From an uncultured Desulfuromonas sp. (GTDB taxonomy: Bacteria; Desulfobacterota; Desulfuromonadia; Desulfuromonadales; Trichloromonadaceae), in assembly GCA_937982495.1 (NCBI GenBank), contig CALJLX010000398.1, positions 1-5,757 of the forward strand: a DNA stretch of 5,757 nucleotides, given 5' to 3'. Below, piece after piece: positions 5,705-5,757 of this stretch. Each line of letters starts with the position of its first letter. The stretch's first letter is position 1. A program made the position numbers and the translations under genes. Under the pieces are notes generated by a model. The model did not search any database, was not told the DNA's origin, and was given only the letters and a program-made list of their open reading frames with translations.

Positions 5705-5757
5705 TGGCTCCCCAGCACGGACTTGAACCGCGGACTTAGTGGTTAACAGCCACTCGC
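5705..5757 (-). tRNA. tRNA-Asn(GUU), 3' portion, cut by the window edge
   Basis: The minus strand reads the 3' two thirds of a tRNA. Anticodon stem AGTGG/CCACT (plus 5750-5754 and 5738-5742) encloses the seven-base loop CTGTTAA with anticodon GTT at 5745-5747, which decodes asparagine. A five-base variable loop (5733-5737) follows, then a T arm of five pairs (one G-U) with loop TTCAAGT (5721-5727), the acceptor strand CTGGGGA (5709-5715), discriminator G (5708) and an encoded CCA (5705-5707). Discriminator G agrees with asparagine tRNAs. The D arm and 5' acceptor strand lie beyond the edge; the 5' acceptor strand should read TCCCCAG. Confidence 0.93.

Noticed and set aside
5705..5757. tRNA-Asn as an integration site with a genomic island on its 3' side
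   Set aside because: tRNA 3' ends are common attachment sites, but there is no integrase gene and no second copy of the tRNA 3' end in the window; the genes next to it are ordinary housekeeping membrane functions.

Overview
The window looks like chromosomal DNA from a Gram-negative bacterium with moderately high GC coding sequence. Gene content, codon use and the CCA-encoding tRNA would fit a Desulfobacterota/deltaproteobacterial genome, but this is an impression and not a demonstrated assignment. Every supported gene lies on the minus strand, so the window is read from right to left in transcription order.

In that order: (1) the 3' part of a tRNA-Asn(GUU), cut by the right edge; (2) about 310 bases without a secure gene, holding three stem-loops in a row, at least one a plausible tRNA terminator; (3) a CNNM/HlyC-family membrane protein (DUF21 + CBS pair + CorC_HlyC domain); (4) htpX, an M48 membrane zinc metalloprotease, 29 bases behind it and with a strong Shine-Dalgarno, almost certainly in the same operon; (5) a 21-residue small ORF 43 bases after htpX with its own good ribosome site, whose sequence faintly resembles the N-terminal lead of small heat-shock proteins; (6) a strikingly AT-rich stretch; (7) a 115-base element bounded by imperfect 24-base inverted repeats and containing two internal hairpins, directly in the leader of (8) a full-length P2-type ATPase, probably a calcium pump; (9) 148 bases of flank, possibly touching the end of a convergent gene.

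The theme is the inner membrane. HtpX degrades damaged membrane proteins, CNNM/HlyC proteins are linked to divalent cation (Mg2+/Co2+) handling, and the P2 ATPase exports a divalent cation, most likely Ca2+. Co-transcription is well supported only for the CNNM gene and htpX. The ATPase has a 350-base leader and may be a separate unit. I see no phage, CRISPR array, toxin-antitoxin pair or other defence system. The parts least explained by known families are the inverted-repeat element in the ATPase leader and the small ORF beside it.
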